Shown here: positions 1 through 11,417 of the stretch, in pieces
Layout: the number at the start of each line of letters is the position of its first letter
How positions within the stretch are numbered: the stretch's first letter is position 1
DNA from: Hoplostethus atlanticus
Taxonomy: Eukaryota; Chordata; Actinopteri; Trachichthyiformes; Trachichthyidae
Direction: 5' to 3'
Assembly: GCA_034670405.1 (NCBI GenBank)
Contig: JAXDDX010000043.1
Coordinates: 2,992,501 to 3,056,500, forward strand
DNA: 64,000 bases
Translations under genes and position numbers: made by a program
Notes under the pieces: model-generated
Databases searched by the model: none
Told to the model about the DNA's origin: nothing
The model's input: only the letters and a program-made list of their open reading frames with translations

Positions 1-1573
1 TCATCATCGTCATCATGCTGTCTTTGTACTTGTCTAAGCAGACCAATTTAAGACAACTAATGTTTTCAGCCAGACTTGTAGAAAAAAACATGAAAGGCAC
101 TTTGTATTAATAATACACAGATTCAAGAACGCTTTCAAGATCAGATCAGCCTGTGAGGCATGAGGCCAAGCAATCACTCTATGAAAGCAAAACATAAAAG
201 ACACTGATATAAAATATATTGTTATCCCGTCTTGAATCTCCTGTCAGTCGAATTACGCTTGATTTTATTGCAGATTTACTTCAAGTGAAAACAAGAATCT
301 TGGCTCTTAATATTGAGGATTTAAATGATTTCTCTTTTCTCATTTCCATGCAGGACAATGACATCCTCCATCTCAGGACCAATAGATTCACGTACGTCCA
401 CTTCACCTCAGAAACCTTAAGCTCTATAGCATCTGTCACTTTCTGAGTGTGCTGAGCGTCCAGAGAGGACCTTGGCTGAACAGTCTGGCAAAATGAAGAC
501 TGATGTGCTGAATAGCATCTCAGGACGTCTCATTGAAGCCAGATGCTGTGTGCGCTAGGTTGGCCCCAAGAAAGAGACCTTGCACAAACATTATTGTTTA
601 CCAGTGCCGAGCCATTGTTGGTGCGGCTTCTGTTGCCGACCGTCCGGCATCCTGCCAAATTAGACCGGAGCAGCAGGGGTGCTGCCATCCCCTCGCTTTC
701 ACTGCTCCTCCGACCCCCTCGTCTTGACCACCGGCCCCTGAGGGCCTTTTGTCATCGGTCAGCAGCCACTACAATGACCCTCCAGGTGTCTGGGCCCCCC
801 TCCTCACAGCAGGGAGCCCAGCCAGGCATGCATGTGGAGGGAGGTCAGGGCAGAGGGCCAGTAGGGGCCGGTGGTTGGAGGGCACAGGGCTGGTGTGGAG
901 GCCAGTCCCGTGGTTGTTGACTCTGGGGCCTGACCTGGCCCGCTCCCCTCCTGTGAGGTCAGGACTGGAGCTCAGAGGACCGGGGTCCCCCGCAGAGAAC
1001 AGGGGGATGAGCCGCTATTCACTGGGGCCAAACCGGGAGCTGTGTCCGGCTCAGCGCTGACCACCGGGGACCCGGCAGGTCAAGCAGGCCAGACTCCTGC
1101 TGGCCACAGCTCCGAGGATGAAGCAGCCATGCTCATTAGGAAGGCATTCTCCACTGAGATATGTGTGAAAAGTACCAATTAGCTGGAATTAGGTAGCGCG
1201 GCGCAGTGACACACCGATTGATCATATTGATCAGATCCTTGGCGTTAAGTCCAATTCATCATATTCACCAAAGCGTGATGGTTATGAAGCTTTGACACTG
1301 GAGGATCCAGATGGTGAGTATGCATGGTCCCATAAACACCCCAAACACAACCACCGAAACACACACACACTCACACAGATCCCTGAGGACCTCCAGTGCG
1401 GCGGCATGTATCGTCAGGTCTGATGATCTGATGTGATCTCAGTGTGATGGATGAGCCTGGCTGTCCTCTACCTGTTTGTTGTCTCAGATCACCGCTCACA
1501 TCTGGGGCCCTCGGCCTCTTCTGGGCTGCCTGATAAGGTGTGCCGGTTAGAGGGGGGTTGTGTGTGTGGGTGA

Positions 1574-1574
<1 letters not shown>

Positions 1575-1610
<36 letters not shown>

Positions 1611-1704
1611 TTTCTTACCATGCCACGTGTCCTGTATGCATCTTTGTTACGTTTGATTACTCATCCACCCACTCGGCGTGTGAATGCATGTGCAAGTGTA
1701 TGTA

Positions 1705-1785
<81 letters not shown>
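1575..1785. repeat. (TG)n microsatellites
   Basis: Two pure TG runs, 1575-1609 and 1709-1785 (about 38 copies), separated by unique sequence. Open frames here are poly Cys-Val artefacts. Confidence 0.95.
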
Positions 1786-1786
<1 letters not shown>

Positions 1787-2049
1787 ATGCATGTTCCTGT
1801 GCAGGGGACCTAACATGTGAGCGAGGAAGTCTCTAAATCCTGCCTATGGCTTCATGTGTGATGTGCTGTGGCTGTGATAAGGTGCTTGACACCAGATATA
1901 GATGACATGGCTCGTCTGACTGGATTCATGTGAAGCATTTCCAAACATCAATAAATCATTATCAAGTTAACTGTGATACCTTGGTATAATTACCGTAAAC
2001 AAATGAGACCACGGTGGAGACGATTGGTATCTCAGCCATGTCATGTTCT

Positions 2050-2260
2050 GGACCGTAAAGCAATCCAGAAGATTTCCTGTGAAATCCGACCTGGTGGCGC
2101 ACAGCGTAAAAAGCAGCGTAGAGGCCGGTAGAGGCCGGTAGAGGCCGGTAGAGGCTGCCGGTCTTCTCAGCGACGGTCTTGTTTGTTTACGGTAATTGTA
2201 CTAACGTCTCAAAATGACTGTGGTGATTTATTGGTGTTAAAACGCTACGAGCAGCATAAA
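2050..2260. repeat. diverged partial copy of the 48.2-48.65 kb element
   Basis: Shares segments such as caatccag.agatttc.tgtg (2061) and gtctcaaaatg..tgtggtga (2203) in the same order as 48457-48600. It carries an internal tandem array of gtagaggccg (2117-2155) not expanded in the other copy. Confidence 0.65.
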
Positions 2261-3650
2261 AACTCAAAAATAGAGAAATGACCGGTTCTATTGGGTTTCT
2301 GTCTGTGGAGGCATTTGTTGAAGGTGCTGTTTGGTTTGAGGCTGAGTGGAAAAAGAACAAATTCCAAGGCAAACATTTAAAAATACTTTATTTATTTATT
2401 TATTTATTTCATGTCTAGTTCAAAGGAAAATATTGAAAAGACGTTTTGGTGCTGTGGCCTTCATCAGGGAGCAGCTCAACTGAACTGCATGAAGGACGAC
2501 GTAGCAGCTTTAAAGGAGCCGAGGGGAGAAAGCAGGAGGTGCAACAGGGAGGTGCATCATCAGGCCTGCAGCGTAAACCTGTAGCCAAGCTCTCCATCAC
2601 GCTCCTCCGTCTCCCAGACTGGCCCTGGAGAGAGGAGGAAAAAAGAGTAGGGGGCAGGAGGTGAGCCGATAAGAGACGAGGACAGGTTGTGTCTTGTCCC
2701 ATAAAATACTCCCACGTCTCCCCCCCCTCCCATCCATCTATCCATCCATCCATCTCCCTCTGTCGACAGTGTGTGACTGGGCTGGACCGGAGAGGAAGCC
2801 CCTGTCGAGATAGGGTCCTTATCACGCCCGGGTCAGCCCTGCCTGTTCCCATCATCCATCAGGCAGGCAGCCACCTGGACGACAGCTGACCCTCGCTACG
2901 ACCTGATTGGACCGTCGGGGAGAGAGGACACATGGGAGGGGGAGAGATAAGGGATAAGAGGCCTACACGCATTCTTGTGATTCAGCATTTTTTTTGTTAG
3001 GATTGGGACGGATTTCACACTCTTCTTCTTTTTTAATCACACCATAATTGACAGTTAAAAGAGCCAATGAGAGTTCAAGGGTGCCGAATGTGACCAGGAA
3101 GCCAATTCTGCTCTGGAGTTCAAGTCGGCCCGGCCTCTGTTTTCCACCGGCGACACCTCCAGGCTGTATTTCCTCGACCTGCGGAGGTGTGGAAAGCTCC
3201 CCTCCTCCTCCTCGCTCTGCTCCTCTCACCCTCTTCACCTCCTCCTCCCTGTTTGTTTTGCTTGTATTAGTACCCCGGAGGGCCGAATTATGGATCAGCG
3301 GAGGAACATTCATCTCCATCTCGCCTTGGCCTCCCGCTCGCGCTAAAATAAGTGGCCAATTAACTCGGCGGCGACCGTGTGCGCTTGTCCCCGTCTGACT
3401 GTAGATTAATGACCGGCCAGCGCTTTCCCTCCCCGGGCCCATTCATCAGAACCAGCAACTAGGTCAGATGATGATTAAATGTCCGGACCACCGGGGCCTC
3501 CTGGGGCCTCCTGGGGCCCGGGTCCCAACCATCGCTGTAGGCTCCAATTGGATTTAATTGCTCCCCTTTCTCTTGGTTGTGGAGGAAAGAGAGAGGATGC
3601 TATTGGCAGCTCCTATTAGCCAGCGCCGAGGCATCTGGGGTGTCGCATGT

Positions 3651-3652
<2 letters not shown>

Positions 3653-3724
<72 letters not shown>
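3653..3724. repeat. (TG)36 microsatellite
   Basis: Uninterrupted TG run of 72 bp. Confidence 0.95.
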
Positions 3725-3726
<2 letters not shown>

Positions 3727-4458
3727 GAAGCCCTGGCTGGCAGTGTCCACTTCATTAGAGCACACTCATTTAGGTACAGTTGGACCCTCCAAGGACTCGC
3801 TGCAGTGTCGGCCATTTTGTGTCAAAGTCCTGATGGGTTGGTGTTGTATAGGGTTGGTGCTGGCAGGGAGTCTGGTTCTGGTGGAGGAAATGAACATGTT
3901 TTCAAAGGAATTCAACATGGTTTCTACTTAAACATAGATTGAAATGGCCTGAATCACTGACTGCAACATATTCGCTGATTCCAACAAGAAAGCTGTTTTT
4001 CTTTCGGCACGACGAGCGAATGAGTGAAACCATAAAACTCATCAACGAAACCACAAAGTCAAATCTCCATCTTCACACCTCACGTGAACGAGCTCTCCTC
4101 CCGCTCCGCCTCAGATCCACTAACATTCATCAGCAAATGTAATTACCCTGATCTTGTCAACAGAGGATTTAGAGCTCCGCTCCCCTCGTGGTCCTTCCTC
4201 CCTCTGAGGAATGTGAGGAAGAGGCTAGCGCGCTCCCCGACTCCCCAGCCAGGTCATTGATCAGTATTAGTTTTGCTGAAAATGTGATTAGCGCGTGTAA
4301 GTTAGCACGGGACGCCTGATGAGATTAGTCTGGCGGAGAGGCAGTAATGGAATCAGTGTGTGGACGAGTCTCTGAGGGCCTGAGGACGCTAACAGCTGAG
4401 AGCCTGGACGTTTATCAGCCTCTAATTGAGTCCTGTGTCAACAGGCTGAGGATAGCTG

Positions 4459-4460
<2 letters not shown>

Positions 4461-4502
<42 letters not shown>
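4461..4502. repeat. (GT)21 microsatellite
   Basis: Uninterrupted GT run. Confidence 0.95.
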
Positions 4503-4504
<2 letters not shown>

Positions 4505-5071
4505 CACTTGGGAAACCTGGAATATCTCTGCATCTTCTTTTAATCCAACCTCAGTGTTCTGGGAGGCGCTGCAGCTCTCCAAACACAACAGGGTAAGGAA
4601 TTCATCTTTTTACCCCTTGAACTGTTTAAGGGGCATTTTGTTTCTTTTCATTTTATTGACCTGTGAAATAATACATTTGCATCGTACTCTGGTAAATAAA
4701 CCCTCTCACACCCCCCACACGTCTTTCCTGCTGCTGAAGCTGGCCTGACAGAAGAGGATGGTGTCGTTTTCCTCTCTGTCCCCATCTGTCCTCAACGAAA
4801 AACTGTGAACAGGGTGAAAAACCAAAAGTAAAACCCTGTAACACCCATAAAACCCCCACAGGTAAACACACTACAGCCACAGAGTATGATCGGTGACAGA
4901 GCATCACTTTGGTAATAAACTTTCATTTTTACATTTTAGCTGTAACCGATGCTCTCATGTAGTTGTCCATGGTTAGCTGCTAGCCATGCAGGCCAGAGGG
5001 AGGGAGGGTATCGAGGGTATCGAGGGTATCGATGGCATTTGAAAGGCAGCAGAGCGCTGCGGCCAGTCTGA

Positions 5072-5121
5072 CCCCGTCCTGCCCCCGTCCTGCCCCCGTC
5101 CTGCCCCCGTCCTGCCCCGGC
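5072..5121. repeat. 11-bp GC-rich minisatellite
   Basis: About 4.5 copies of ccccgtcctgc; a small gagggtatc array (three copies) lies 40 bp before it (5007-5035). Confidence 0.85.
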
Positions 5122-6427
5122 CATTCAGCGCCAGGCCTTTCAGAGGCAGCTGGACAAAGCTGGCTGGTCTCAGACCTCCGACCGGCCCCTGAGCTGATTA
5201 GGAACCGGACCTGGTGAAGAGGGGCCGGGCTATGGACCGACGCCCCCACGACAACCCACAGCTAACAACACCCCCCCCCCCAGGGCCACCGAAGGGGCCG
5301 ATAGGGGCCAAGGTCAGCGGCCAGGCCGACCCCTGACCCCTGCCATGTTTGGACACGTCCCCACACAATGCAGCGGCGGGGCCCAAGACAGCAGATTACA
5401 ATATGGAAGGGATGAAAGAGGGCCAGAGGGCTCCGGACCCTCACAGCCGTTTGTTTGTGTATGTGTGTATGTGTGTGGTGTTGGAGCTCTGGTCAACTAC
5501 CAGACCACCGGACCATCACCCCTTCCTTCAAACCCCCCACCTCCAGACCTCCAGCCTTGTCCCAGGTCTCTTTGTTGGGGGGGCAGGGGGGAGGCATTAC
5601 ACCCGGGATGATCCCATATTACTGGGCCTGCCTGCCTTTCACTGCTCTTTCAGGTTGGGCTTAGTTTTGTTGGCTCGGCCTGGTCTTACCCTCCTCCCAG
5701 TGTCTCCACCACTGAGCTGATCCCTTTGATGTCCTCATACACTGACCACCAGATTGCAACAATACACATTTTGTCCCCAGTAAAAATTGGGGGGGTGTTA
5801 GTCGCACCCTGACAACCTTTGTCAAACCAAGTATTTGGTACAAAGGTAATACGCAACACAGAACGAAACAAATCATATGAGGAGTTTCAGTTCAGTATGA
5901 GATCCACCTTTCAGAGAAACGGGACCCTTACTTTGAAAAACAACTGTTGGCATGAAAGTAAAACTGAAGCTGATTTGAGCTCTTCAGACTTTTTAGAGGA
6001 TGTAGTCGTCTGTGACTGGGAAATATTGAGCAATGTTCAATCAGGTTTTTCCAAAGTTGCAGCTGCAGAGCGTTTTGGAACGAAGCCCTGCATCATCCCC
6101 GTCGGGTGAAAACCTCCCGTCTCCGTAAGGTCAGTGTTTCAGGAACTAAGAAACACTGCTCCGTTAAAACCTGATGACGATGCACTTCTGAGTTCATCCA
6201 GCAAGGTCAGAGAATTCACCTCCAGGTTGAAGGTTCATCTGCTTCATATTTTTCCTCCTATCCCTTATTTTATTATTTTATATGACATAATATCACAAAA
6301 CAGAAAAAGTTGTTAAAAATATCAAACCAAACCAAATTATGATCTCAGACATACAATTAAAAATGCTTTCAAATCAGGAGCAACTGGAGACATCATGGAG
6401 AAGTGGGATGACTCCACATGCGCTTCT

Positions 6428-6740
6428 CCCTTCCTTCCTTCCTTCCTTCCTCCCTTCCTTCCTTCCTTTTTTTCTTCCTTCCATATTTTGCTACCTTCCT
6501 TGCTTCCTTGTGTTCTCAGCCATATTTTCAAAATTGGGATTGGTTAATGTGTTTTCTAGCTTCCTTCCTGTGTTACTTCCTTCCTTCCTTCCTTCCTTCC
6601 TTCCTTCCTACTATTCTTCACAGTTTGTCCTGTACCCATGTAGGTTCTACCCTCCTGGCTACCTAGGAGGCTGGCTACCCTTCCTTCCTTCCTTCCTTCC
6701 TTCCTTCCTTCCTTCCTTCCCTGCTTCCTTCCATCGTTCC
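6428..6740. repeat. (CCTT)n tetranucleotide block
   Basis: Three clusters of ccttccttcctt (6428-6485, 6575-6608, 6679-6740), polypyrimidine on the + strand. Confidence 0.95.
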
Positions 6741-6930
6741 TTCCATTTGTCCCCTACCCAAGGATGCAGGCCTACTGTTTCCTTCTCTCACTGCCACTAG
6801 AAGCCGAAGGAACTAGAATAATCTCAGTGCTAAAATGCTTTTGAGCTGTTGCTCGGTTCCACAGCGCCCCCTGCACCCCGCTGGAGCCGTCCTGTCCAGT
6901 TTGAACTGTATTAACCTGTGGCCCAAACTG

Positions 6931-6931
6931 T

Positions 6932-6973
<42 letters not shown>

Positions 6974-7030
6974 ATGTGTGTGTGTGTGTGTGTGTGTGCA
7001 TGTGAGTGTGAGTGTGTGTATGCGTGTGTG
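6931..7030. repeat. interrupted (TG)n microsatellite
   Basis: TG runs with CATG and AG interruptions. Confidence 0.95.
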
Positions 7031-7379
7031 CAGTGGGGGAATAGGAATAGCCGGGGGTCTCGCTCTGACGCCCCTGTGTGTGCTCATTCAGCACAGAGGT
7101 CGTGTGTCAGGGGTCACAGGGTCCTGGGGGGCTGAGGGGGGGGGTGGGGGGGGGGGGTAGACTGGTGGGGGTTGGGGGAGGAGGAGGTTGGGGGAGGAGG
7201 AGGGGAGGAGGTGCACACAGCCCCCAGGCAGGTAGACTATCTTAATTGGTCCCTGGAGACCTCGGGAGGATTCTGTGCCTCTGGGTGTGTGAACGCATGT
7301 GAGTGTGTGTGTGTGTCGGTGTTTGTGATGGCAGACTTGCTGTATCTTGATGGATGTGGAGCAGACGATGGTACAAGTG

Positions 7380-7380
<1 letters not shown>

Positions 7381-7420
<40 letters not shown>
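7381..7420. repeat. (TG)20 microsatellite
   Basis: Pure TG run upstream of the homopurine tract. Confidence 0.95.
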
Positions 7421-7422
<2 letters not shown>

Positions 7423-7509
7423 GGGAGGAATGTGTAGTGCAGTCAAAAGGTCATGTTGCACGGGGGAGGTGAGGCCTACAGGTAAACTTCTAGTGCAACT
7501 CTGCAGAGC

Positions 7510-7544
<35 letters not shown>

Positions 7545-7905
7545 GGGGAGAACGATGATGATGAAGAAGAAGAGGAAGAGGAAGAAGAAAATAAGAAAAA
7601 GAAGACAAAGAAGAAGAAGAAACAGAAGTATAAGGAGGAGGAAGAGGAGGAGGAAGCAACAGGAGAAGAACCAGAAGAAGAACCAGAGGAAGCTGAAGAT
7701 GAAGCAGAAGATGAAGAACATGAAGGTGGAGAAAAGAAAAATGAGAAACAAAAGAAGAGGAGGAAGAAATAGAAGAAGAGACAGAGGAAAAGGAAGACGA
7801 AGAAGAAGAAGAAGAAGAAGAAGAAGAAGAACCAAAAGAAAGGTAAAGGTAAAATAAGAAACAAGAAGAAGAAGAGGAAGAAGAAGATGACGCAGAGGAA
7901 ACATA
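7510..7905. repeat. long homopurine tract, (GA)n then GAA/GAG-rich
   Basis: Starts with (GA) at 7512-7541 and continues as about 360 bp of almost only A and G on the + strand, with GAAGAA runs (7796-7830). Lys/Arg/Glu-rich open frames here are composition artefacts. Confidence 0.95.
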
Positions 7906-8117
7906 TGGAACAAATGATGATATGACACTTGAAATGGGTCAAATCTGAGACTAAAGGATGTTCTGGTTAAACTTTGGTTATTTGGGGCTCCACACTGGAT
8001 GTCCTTCATCCCTTATTGATCCAAACAGGACTTGACTCTGTCAGCTTAACCACACGTTTTACTCTGACTGGATTTGTGCAAAAGATTTTATTTCAATACA
8101 ATAAAATATCTTCAGTA

Positions 8118-8245
8118 GAAGATTCAAGATTCAAGAAGTTTATTTGTCACATACACACACGAGGTGTGCAGTGAAATGTAAAGTGGCAATGCTCAGCAGA
8201 AATGTGCAAAATAACAGGTTCACACTATTTACAATTTAGAAAACA
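8118..8245 (+). repeat. dispersed retroelement-like repeat
   Basis: Sequence beginning gattcaagaagtttatttgt, with gtgcagtgaaatgtaaagtg and ggcaatgctcag, matches a pattern I recognise as a common teleost interspersed repeat tail. The family name cannot be assigned without a library search. Confidence 0.5.
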
Positions 8246-8507
8246 AACCACCTGCTGCCTCATCCCTTCTGATCGCGGCCACATGTCCATCCTGCAACAC
8301 GGTGAAGCTCAACAGGTCCACTACAGCAGCACTGGGTAGCAGACTGTGTTAATGTGTTGAGTCTGTACTGCTAGCTAACACCGCGTTGACTTCCACTGTC
8401 TGAGAGGGAAGAGGGCTGACAGGGAAAGTCCTCAGACAGAGAGAGAGATAAAAGACAAAACATTTCTTCTTTAAGTTCTAAATCTCTGAGCTGTGAGAGC
8501 TGTTGGA

Positions 8508-8510
<3 letters not shown>

Positions 8511-8541
<31 letters not shown>
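8511..8541. repeat. (GT)n microsatellite
   Basis: Pure GT run. Confidence 0.95.
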
Positions 8542-8544
<3 letters not shown>

Positions 8545-8754
8545 CTGCTGGCCAGAGGATGGTCCTGTTTGCTGCGACCACATTATCCACCTATTAAAGT
8601 CCCTCTGTTATTTACCTCCCTCCTCTCGGAGCGACGGGTCGTCTGGCTGATGAAAGGACGGAGAGTGTCTGTTTGACTTGAGGCTGGAGAGACGACACCG
8701 ACTACAGTCACTGAGTATTGGCAGAGCAAACATTCCTGAGCACCCGGGATCACA

Positions 8755-8756
<2 letters not shown>

Positions 8757-8806
<50 letters not shown>

Positions 8807-8922
8807 GTAAATGAAAGACACACAGAGGCTGACAGCTGAGACACACAATGCAAATTGAAGAAATACACTGATAATGGTGACGATCTTTCACACTCTTAAA
8901 CACACAAATACACACAATACAA

Positions 8923-8969
<47 letters not shown>
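8757..8969. repeat. two (CA)n microsatellites
   Basis: CA runs 8757-8804 and 8926-8969. Confidence 0.95.
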
Positions 8970-8972
<3 letters not shown>

Positions 8973-9163
8973 GGGCATGCCCTGGCCTGGCGGGGTCATT
9001 CAATAGGGAGAAAGCTGATCTCTGGCAACTGTCAAACATGCAGTATGACCAACTGACTAACTGACTGACTGACTGGTTCAATAGGAGGCGTGTGGCTGGA
9101 GGAGGCAGTGGGGTGAAGTGACCAGCAGGTGAACAAACAGACGGACTGCATGGAGGGAGGAAG

Positions 9164-9209
9164 ACGATGATGATGATGATAATGATGATGATGATGATGA
9201 TGATGATGT
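9164..9209. repeat. (GAT)n microsatellite
   Basis: gatgat run with one AAT interruption. Confidence 0.93.
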
Positions 9210-9238
9210 GACAGGTCAGAGAGGGAATTCACTTTAAC

Positions 9239-9448
9239 TTGGTTTAGTTTAGTTTAGTTAGTTTAGTTTAGTTTAGTTTAGTTAGTTCGTTTAGTTCGTT
9301 TAGTTAGTTAGTTTAGTTTAGTTTAGTTAGTTTAGTTTAGTTAGTTAGTTTAGTTTAGTTTAGTTATTTAGTTTAGTTTAGTTAGTTTAGTTTAGTTTAG
9401 TTAGTTTAGTTTAGTTTAGTTTAGTTTAGTTTAGTTTAGTTTAGTTTA
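9239..9448. repeat. mixed (TTTAG)n/(TTAG)n array
   Basis: About 210 bp of TTTAG pentamers interspersed with TTAG tetramers, ending in a pure TTTAG block of about nine copies (9403-9448). Confidence 0.95.
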
Positions 9449-10596
9449 GGGCTTAAATACATTTGACAGAAGTACATGCATTTTCAAATGATCAATGATC
9501 ATGTTTTAGATTAAATTCATCCTCTGTCTGAAAGAAGAGGATGAGAGTGACAGGGACACAGAGAGACTTGAGAGGAGGGAAAACGTTGAGTCTCTCTCGT
9601 TCACTCTGTCATTGTGTTTCTCTGCTGGCCTCCATCTCTACTCTCTCTAACATCTTGATTCCACATATCAGCCTTTCACCTCCTGATCTTATTTTCAACT
9701 GATTTGTGAAAACCAGTTTGACATTTATTCATGTAAAACAAATCTAAATTCCTGACAACTCCAAACAAGTAACCCGGCAATGAGGTTGTCTTAATCCGGT
9801 GTGATGTCACCGAGGTTGAAATGATGGTGAAATAGTGAACCATTGAATCGGCCTGAGCCTGTTTCACCATCCTCCTCATGTAGGACGGTCCCGTTTGGGG
9901 GCGCAAATCCAATCAGAAGTCCCAGCTCAGTGTAAATCAGATCAGTTTCCTTAAAGGAGACAAAGGATCCCAAACGTGATCACTTTACCAGGCGAGTTGT
10001 TTCTGCTTTAACACACGATGCTGCTACGCTACGGAGCCTCGCCTGAAAGCCTCCCGGCCGGCGCTGACGCTCCCGGCTCGCCGTGTGTTTGCGTTTGGTT
10101 TTAGCGCCTGCTAAGATACTATTGACGGCCAGTCAAGTAATGTCACCAGACCCTTTTTGGTCTGGCCACACTGCGGTACTTAGACGGTGAAAGCGGGTCC
10201 TCAGTGTCCCCCATGCGGTGACAAGTGGTGCCCCCCCCCCACCACCCCCGTCCACCGGGGAAGACAGATCAGCCTGACTGACGTAACTGGTGTGGACAGA
10301 TACACTTTCAGCCTGGCAACGCAGCCAGGATCTGGCAACCCTTCTGACTGTTTACCTAAAGGCTGAAGCCGCTGAGCCCAGACCTCACCTGCTGGCCCCG
10401 TGGGTTGCCATGAATGCACACATAATCCCTCTAAGTCCATGCAGACCTTCAGGGGCCTTCTTGTGCTGAAAGCCCCGGGGCCCCCCCCCCTCTCGCCGAG
10501 ACCCGGCTCCATTCAGAAACAGTTTGTGCGACGAGCTGCTTTTCCATGGCAACCTTCCTTATCTCATCCTCCAAAGGAAAGTCCACAGCCCTCCCG

Positions 10597-10599
<3 letters not shown>

Positions 10600-10630
<31 letters not shown>
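10600..10630. repeat. (AC)n microsatellite
   Basis: Pure AC run. Confidence 0.95.
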
Positions 10631-10631
<1 letters not shown>

Positions 10632-11375
10632 GCTCTTTTATTTCAGTATGTTTCACCACTCAGTTGCTGCGTTTACACTACAGGCCTTTCATACTCAAAG
10701 TGTAACACATTTCTGATAGTAATATTGAACAGACGTGCACGTGCAGAGTAACAATGACAAAAGAACCAACGTCCGTTTTCGTACCTGCTCTTCTCACACT
10801 AAGGTCTGTGCCTTCGGTCTTGACTGAATCGAGGCGTCTCCCCAAAGAGCCAAAGACCAAATATCAAGTCGTTCATTTTCTCTCCATGGTCGTGTCTTCT
10901 TGTCCTCCATGATAATTCTGCAAATTTGGCCAAAATCATAACAATCGTCTGAGTGACGTAATATTTTCTTATTGTCATGGCAACGCTGACAAATTCCAAC
11001 TTCAGCTTTCAAACACAAGTTGCATCTAGGTCTCATGCCTCGGGTTCTGATTTTGCGCCACATGAAGCTCCACGACAGCTTAGAAACATCAGATTTGTGT
11101 CACCACACACTTTCAGCTGCAGTGTCTATGAGCAGGACTGAGAGGCTCCTGTGTTTTTTTTTTTTTTTGTGCGCTAGGGGGATTAGTAGAAAAATATAGA
11201 TTGAGCATCGGGGATCTATTAAGCGAGGCCGTTTCCTTCCACAATGGTCTGATTCATTTATGACGTCCCATGCCATGAGGCGGTGAGGTCACTTTATGGA
11301 TTCCTTAAGGGTGGACGTCGCAGTGAATGGTGAGAACATGTAGTGGTGCAATCTCTGTGGTAATAGTGGCTGAGT

Positions 11376-11379
<4 letters not shown>

Positions 11380-11414
<35 letters not shown>
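11380..11414. repeat. (CA)n microsatellite
   Basis: CA run; a shorter TG run follows at 11513-11532. Confidence 0.95.

Positions 11415-11417
<3 letters not shown>

Larger units (their letters stand above)
1..6420. other. gene-free sequence downstream of opa1, part 1
   Basis: No exon with family similarity on either strand. Apart from the repeats listed, stretches at about 1130-1310, 3050-3460 and 4120-4350 are non-repetitive, rich in TAAT/ATTA and other factor-like motifs, and look like candidate conserved non-coding elements; this cannot be shown without other genomes. Confidence 0.5.

Noticed and set aside
1560..1820. Open frames of repeated Cys-Val or His-Thr at this and other TG/CA runs
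   Set aside because: They are translations of microsatellites in different frames, with no family similarity or splice context.
6339..6800. Frame rich in Leu-Pro-Ser-Phe repeats
   Set aside because: Translation of the (CCTT)n block.
7555..7857. Lys/Arg-rich frame of 100 codons (and Phe/Leu/Ser-rich frames on the other strand)
   Set aside because: Pure composition effect of the homopurine tract; no domain and no conserved start context.
9239..9448. Regularly repeated array that could suggest CRISPR or telomere repeats
   Set aside because: There are no unique spacers, and the unit TTTAG/TTAG is not TTAGGG; it is a simple satellite in a eukaryotic genome.
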